This document shows, piece after piece, positions 61,224 through 64,000 of a stretch of 64,000 bases of DNA (its first letter is position 1; each line of letters opens with the position of its first letter). The notes under the pieces are model-generated. The model saw nothing but the letters and a program-made list of their open reading frames with translations. It was not told the DNA's origin and did no database searches. Source of the stretch: Chitinophagaceae bacterium (lineage in GTDB: Bacteria > Bacteroidota > Bacteroidia > Chitinophagales > Chitinophagaceae); NCBI GenBank assembly GCA_022843585.1, contig JALHNJ010000001.1:1525593-1589592 (forward strand), given 5' to 3'. Both the position numbers and the translations under genes were made by a program.

Positions 61224-64000
61224 ATGAAAAAGATTGTGGCCATTCTGCTTTTTGCTATACTTCAGTTTTCTTTCACCTGGTATGATGCAACTTACTTTGC
61301 GCTCACGGTGAACTTTTCACAGGACTGGAATACTACTACGCTGATCAGCGCCGATGATAACTGGTCGGGTGTACCCAGTATACAAGGTTTCCGGGGTGAC
61401 GGTTTAACAGGTGCGACCGGTGCTGACCCGCAAACAATTCTCGGTGGCGATGATGCGGCACCTGTACTGGATGTGAATGCGAACCGCAATGATCCGAATG
61501 TATTTGGAACAGGTGGCGTGGCTGAATTCGATGGCATCGCTACACCCTGTGTTGCGTTGTCGGGCTCGGGTACCGCCGATGCACCCTATATAACTTTATA
61601 TTTAAACACTACTGGTGTTACCAATATACGGGTACAATATAATTTACGTGACCTCGATGGTTCAGCAGACAATGCTGTCCAGGCGGTAGCTTTACAATAC
61701 CGCACCACTACCACTGGTAATTTCATCAATATACCGGGAGCTTTTGTGGCGGATGCTACTACGCAGAACGCTGCTACATTGGTCACGGCAGTGAATACTA
61801 TTCTTCCGGTCGCTTGTGAAAACCAGGCCACCTTACAGTTACGCATTATCACTTCCAATGCTACAGGTAATGACGAGTGGGTAGGTATCGATGATATTTT
61901 AATTACTCCGAATGCGGCGCCAAGTTCCACTGTTGCTATCACCGGTGGTGGTGCTGTCGCAGAAGCGGGACCAACCGGTTCTTTCACGTTGACCTTTAAC
62001 CCTGCTACTACCGTTACTACTACGGTTGATTATGATCTCTCGGCGAGCACTGCTACGTTAACTTCCGATTATAGTGTGACCCAGACCGTTGGTACACCGG
62101 CGACCCTTTCACCAGCGACCGGCACTATCAGTGTTCCGGCCGGGACTACCACCGTAACCTTCACCATTAATCCAGTCAATGATCTTGTGCAGGAAATTAC
62201 GGAGACCATTGTGCTTTCTATATTAAACCCGACACAAGGTTATACATTGGGCACCGCGACGGCGAATGCGACGATCGTGGATGATGATCTGGACCCGATC
62301 AATTATACCGGCGCCACCTATACACAGGATTTTAATTCACTGACCGCTGCCGGCTCTTCTACAGTTACGCCGGTAGGCTGGCTCTTCGCTGAATCTGCTG
62401 CGAATGCAAATACTTCTTATACCGCCGGAACCGGGAGTTCCAATTCCGGTGATACCTATAGTTTTGGTACTGATCCTGACCGTGCCTTTGGCAGCCTTCG
62501 TTCAGGTAATTTAGTTTCCACCGTCGGAGCGAAGATCCAAAATAATTCCGGTGCCACGATCAGTTCACTGGCGATCTCCTATAGAGGTGAGCAATGGCGT
62601 TTGGGTTCAACAGGTCGTAATGACCGGCTCGATTTTCAATATAGTTTGGATGCGACCAGTCTTACCACCGGGACCTGGATCAATGTGGACGGGCTTGATT
62701 TTATCGGGCCATTATCAACCGGTACTGTAGGTGCCATTAATGGAAATATAGCTCCGAACTTTACGAATTTAAATTTTACCCTGAATGGTCTATCCATTCC
62801 GGCAGGTGCTATCTTTTATATCCGCTGGCAGGACCAGGATGCTGCGGGATCGGATGATGGATTAGGTGTGGATGATTTTGTGCTGTCGCCGGGTTGTACG
62901 CCTCCGACCAACCAGCCGACCGTGCTGAATTTATTACCTGCGCTGACGGCTATTGATGGTTCGTTCACGGCAGCCGTTGCGGGATCCACTCCTGCAGATG
63001 GGTATCTCGTATTGATGAGTACCTCCGCAACATTGACGGAAGATCCTCTTAACGGTACCGTGTATGCGCTGGAAGATGTTGTTGGGAATGCAACTGTCGT
63101 ATCCGTAGGAGCCAGTACCAGTTTTACTGTAACGAATTTAACACCGGCTACTACCTATTATTTCTATGTGTATTCTATATCGACCGGGACCTTATGTTAT
63201 AACCTGATCAACCCATTGACGGGAAATGTAACAACCAATTCTCCACCGGTTTGTACGCCTCCGACTGTTAATGCATCCGGTTTATCAGCGATCAATATCA
63301 CGGGTACTTCGATGGAACTTACTTATACCAGGGGTAATGGTGATAATATTTTAATTGTTGCGCGTACCGGCAGTGCGGTTAACGCTAATCCGTTTAATGG
63401 TGTAGCGTACCCGGCAGGATCGCAAATCGGTACCGGGAATTTTGTTATTTATAATGGACCGGCTGCGAATTTCGTGTATAGCCCGCTGTTACAAAATACC
63501 ATGTACTATTTTGCTTTATATGAATTTAGTATTGCGACACCTTGTTATAGCAGTAGTCCGCTGACCGGAAATTTTTCTACCAGTTGCGTGACGCCGGTGA
63601 ATGTAACGGGCTTTAGTCCCAGTGCGCAGAACGGTGCGATAGCTTTGAGCTGGACGAACCCGACCGTCAGTTGTTTCGATGAAGTTTTGGTGGTGGCTTC
63701 CAATGCACCTATTACCAATGATGGTTCTACTTATCCCGGACCCGGTAATACGGTGTATGCCGGACCTGACCAGGTAGTGTATCGCGGTACCGGAACCGGA
63801 CTAACGGTAACGGGCCTTACCAATGGCACTACCTATTATTTTAAAATATTTACCCGCAATGCCGGGGTTTATTCCAGTGGCGTACAAATAACGGCTTCGC
63901 CATTTGATCCTACCAGTGGCTTCCTGTATCTGTATGGAAATTTACATGCGCATTCCAGTTATTCAGATGGGAACCAGGATAATCTTGCTAATACACCCGC
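61224..64000 (+). CDS. Large exported Calx-beta/fibronectin-like protein, PHP-like start (3' end cut off)
   Basis: An open frame of 925 codons to the window edge, beginning with a signal peptide (MKKIVAILLFAILQFSF). It then shows a beta-rich N-terminal domain and a Calx-beta domain (around GAVAEAGPTGSFTLTFNP and VPAGTTTVTFTI). A second lectin-like part follows with paired W/D blocks, then at least three fibronectin-III-like repeats (FTVTNLTPATTYYFYVYS, LTVTGLTNGTTYYFKIFT). The last visible piece, LYGNLHAHSSYSDGNQDN, is the first motif of a PHP metal-dependent domain. It is probably a surface or secreted phosphoesterase-like protein. Confidence 0.75.
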   Translation, partial: MKKIVAILLFAILQFSFTWYDATYFALTVNFSQDWNTTTLISADDNWSGVPSIQGFRGDGLTGATGADPQTILGGDDAAPVLDVNANRNDPNVFGTGGVAEFDGIATPCVALSGSGTADAPYITLYLNTTGVTNIRVQYNLRDLDGSADNAVQAVALQYRTTTTGNFINIPGAFVADATTQNAATLVTAVNTILPVACENQATLQLRIITSNATGNDEWVGIDDILITPNAAPSSTVAITGGGAVAEAGPTGSFTLTFNPATTVTTTVDYDLSASTATLTSDYSVTQTVGTPATLSPATGTISVPAGTTTVTFTINPVNDLVQEITETIVLSILNPTQGYTLGTATANATIVDDDLDPINYTGATYTQDFNSLTAAGSSTVTPVGWLFAESAANANTSYTAGTGSSNSGDTYSFGTDPDRAFGSLRSGNLVSTVGAKIQNNSGATISSLAISYRGEQWRLGSTGRNDRLDFQYSLDATSLTTGTWINVDGLDFIGPLSTGTVGAINGNIAPNFTNLNFTLNGLSIPAGAIFYIRWQDQDAAGSDDGLGVDDFVLSPGCTPPTNQPTVLNLLPALTAIDGSFTAAVAGSTPADGYLVLMSTSATLTEDPLNGTVYALEDVVGNATVVSVGASTSFTVTNLTPATTYYFYVYSISTGTLCYNLINPLTGNVTTNSPPVCTPPTVNASGLSAINITGTSMELTYTRGNGDNILIVARTGSAVNANPFNGVAYPAGSQIGTGNFVIYNGPAANFVYSPLLQNTMYYFALYEFSIATPCYSSSPLTGNFSTSCVTPVNVTGFSPSAQNGAIALSWTNPTVSCFDEVLVVASNAPITNDGSTYPGPGNTVYAGPDQVVYRGTGTGLTVTGLTNGTTYYFKIFTRNAGVYSSGVQITASPFDPTSGFLYLYGNLHAHSSYSDGNQDNLANTP

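Noticed and set aside
1..64000. CRISPR array or long tandem repeats
   Set aside because: No regular direct repeats with spacers were seen in any intergenic region.

Overview
The window is chromosomal DNA of a Bacteroidota bacterium, probably of the Chitinophaga class. The signs are TAnnTTTG-type promoters, AT-rich intergenic DNA with few recognisable ribosome binding sites, lipoprotein and adhesin styles typical of the phylum, a YfhO-type membrane protein, and a MobA-MobB-MobC mobilisation module of the Bacteroides type. No rRNA operon or CRISPR array is visible. One tRNA gene, tRNA-Cys(GCA), is present.

Region 1 (1-9.35 kb) looks like host backbone: a truncated lipoprotein, a GT4 glycosyltransferase, a YfhO-like membrane protein, a queuosine-precursor transporter, a Nudix hydrolase, a CorA transporter, a DinB-fold protein, dapF, a nucleoside phosphorylase and tRNA-Cys.

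Region 2 (9.3-25.8 kb) is a mobilisable element at the 3' end of tRNA-Cys. A large serine recombinase reads into the tRNA. It is followed by a small coupled ORF, a VirD4-like coupling protein, relaxase, MobA and an oriT-like hairpin. Next comes a compact PRTRC cassette (E1-like ThiF, E2-like B, ubiquitin-like C, plus E and F) with a RadC/JAB protein. Beyond it lie a methyltransferase-helicase fusion, an ArdC-like antirestriction protein, an ssb with an in-frame stop, a TnsA-like nuclease and an intact ssb. No type IV secretion genes are visible, so transfer would need a helper. The other end of the element was not found.

Region 3 (25.9-32.4 kb) holds a trypsin-like protease fused to an S1/P1-type nuclease, then a DNA-damage polymerase pair (DnaE plus a Y-family protein missing its catalytic glutamate). 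A paired palindromic operator precedes the polymerase pair.

Region 4 (33.3-56.0 kb) is a stress and dormancy island. It has seven tandem-domain universal stress proteins, Hsp20, a hibernation factor, two eRF1-like proteins, glucan phosphorylase-like protein, PEP synthase, D-lactate dehydrogenase, lactate permease, a Ca2+-type P-ATPase with an ATP-cone protein, a CaCA exchanger, a membrane protease and a TetR regulator. A TerB-like gene in it carries an in-frame stop. The island separates the dnaE-dinB pair from other genes carrying the same operator.

Region 5 (57.1-61.1 kb) continues the DNA-damage set: a 2H-fold protein with both catalytic histidines replaced, small unknown genes, a DUF72 protein and an SRAP protein. 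The operator ACTAA-N5-TTAGT recurs upstream of the 2H gene and in the DUF72 promoter, which suggests one regulon split by the island. No LexA/S24-type repressor gene is visible here.

Region 6 (61.2-64 kb) is the start of a large exported Calx-beta/fibronectin-like protein that reaches a PHP-like motif at the window edge. All functions are inferred from sequence reading alone; no database search was run.
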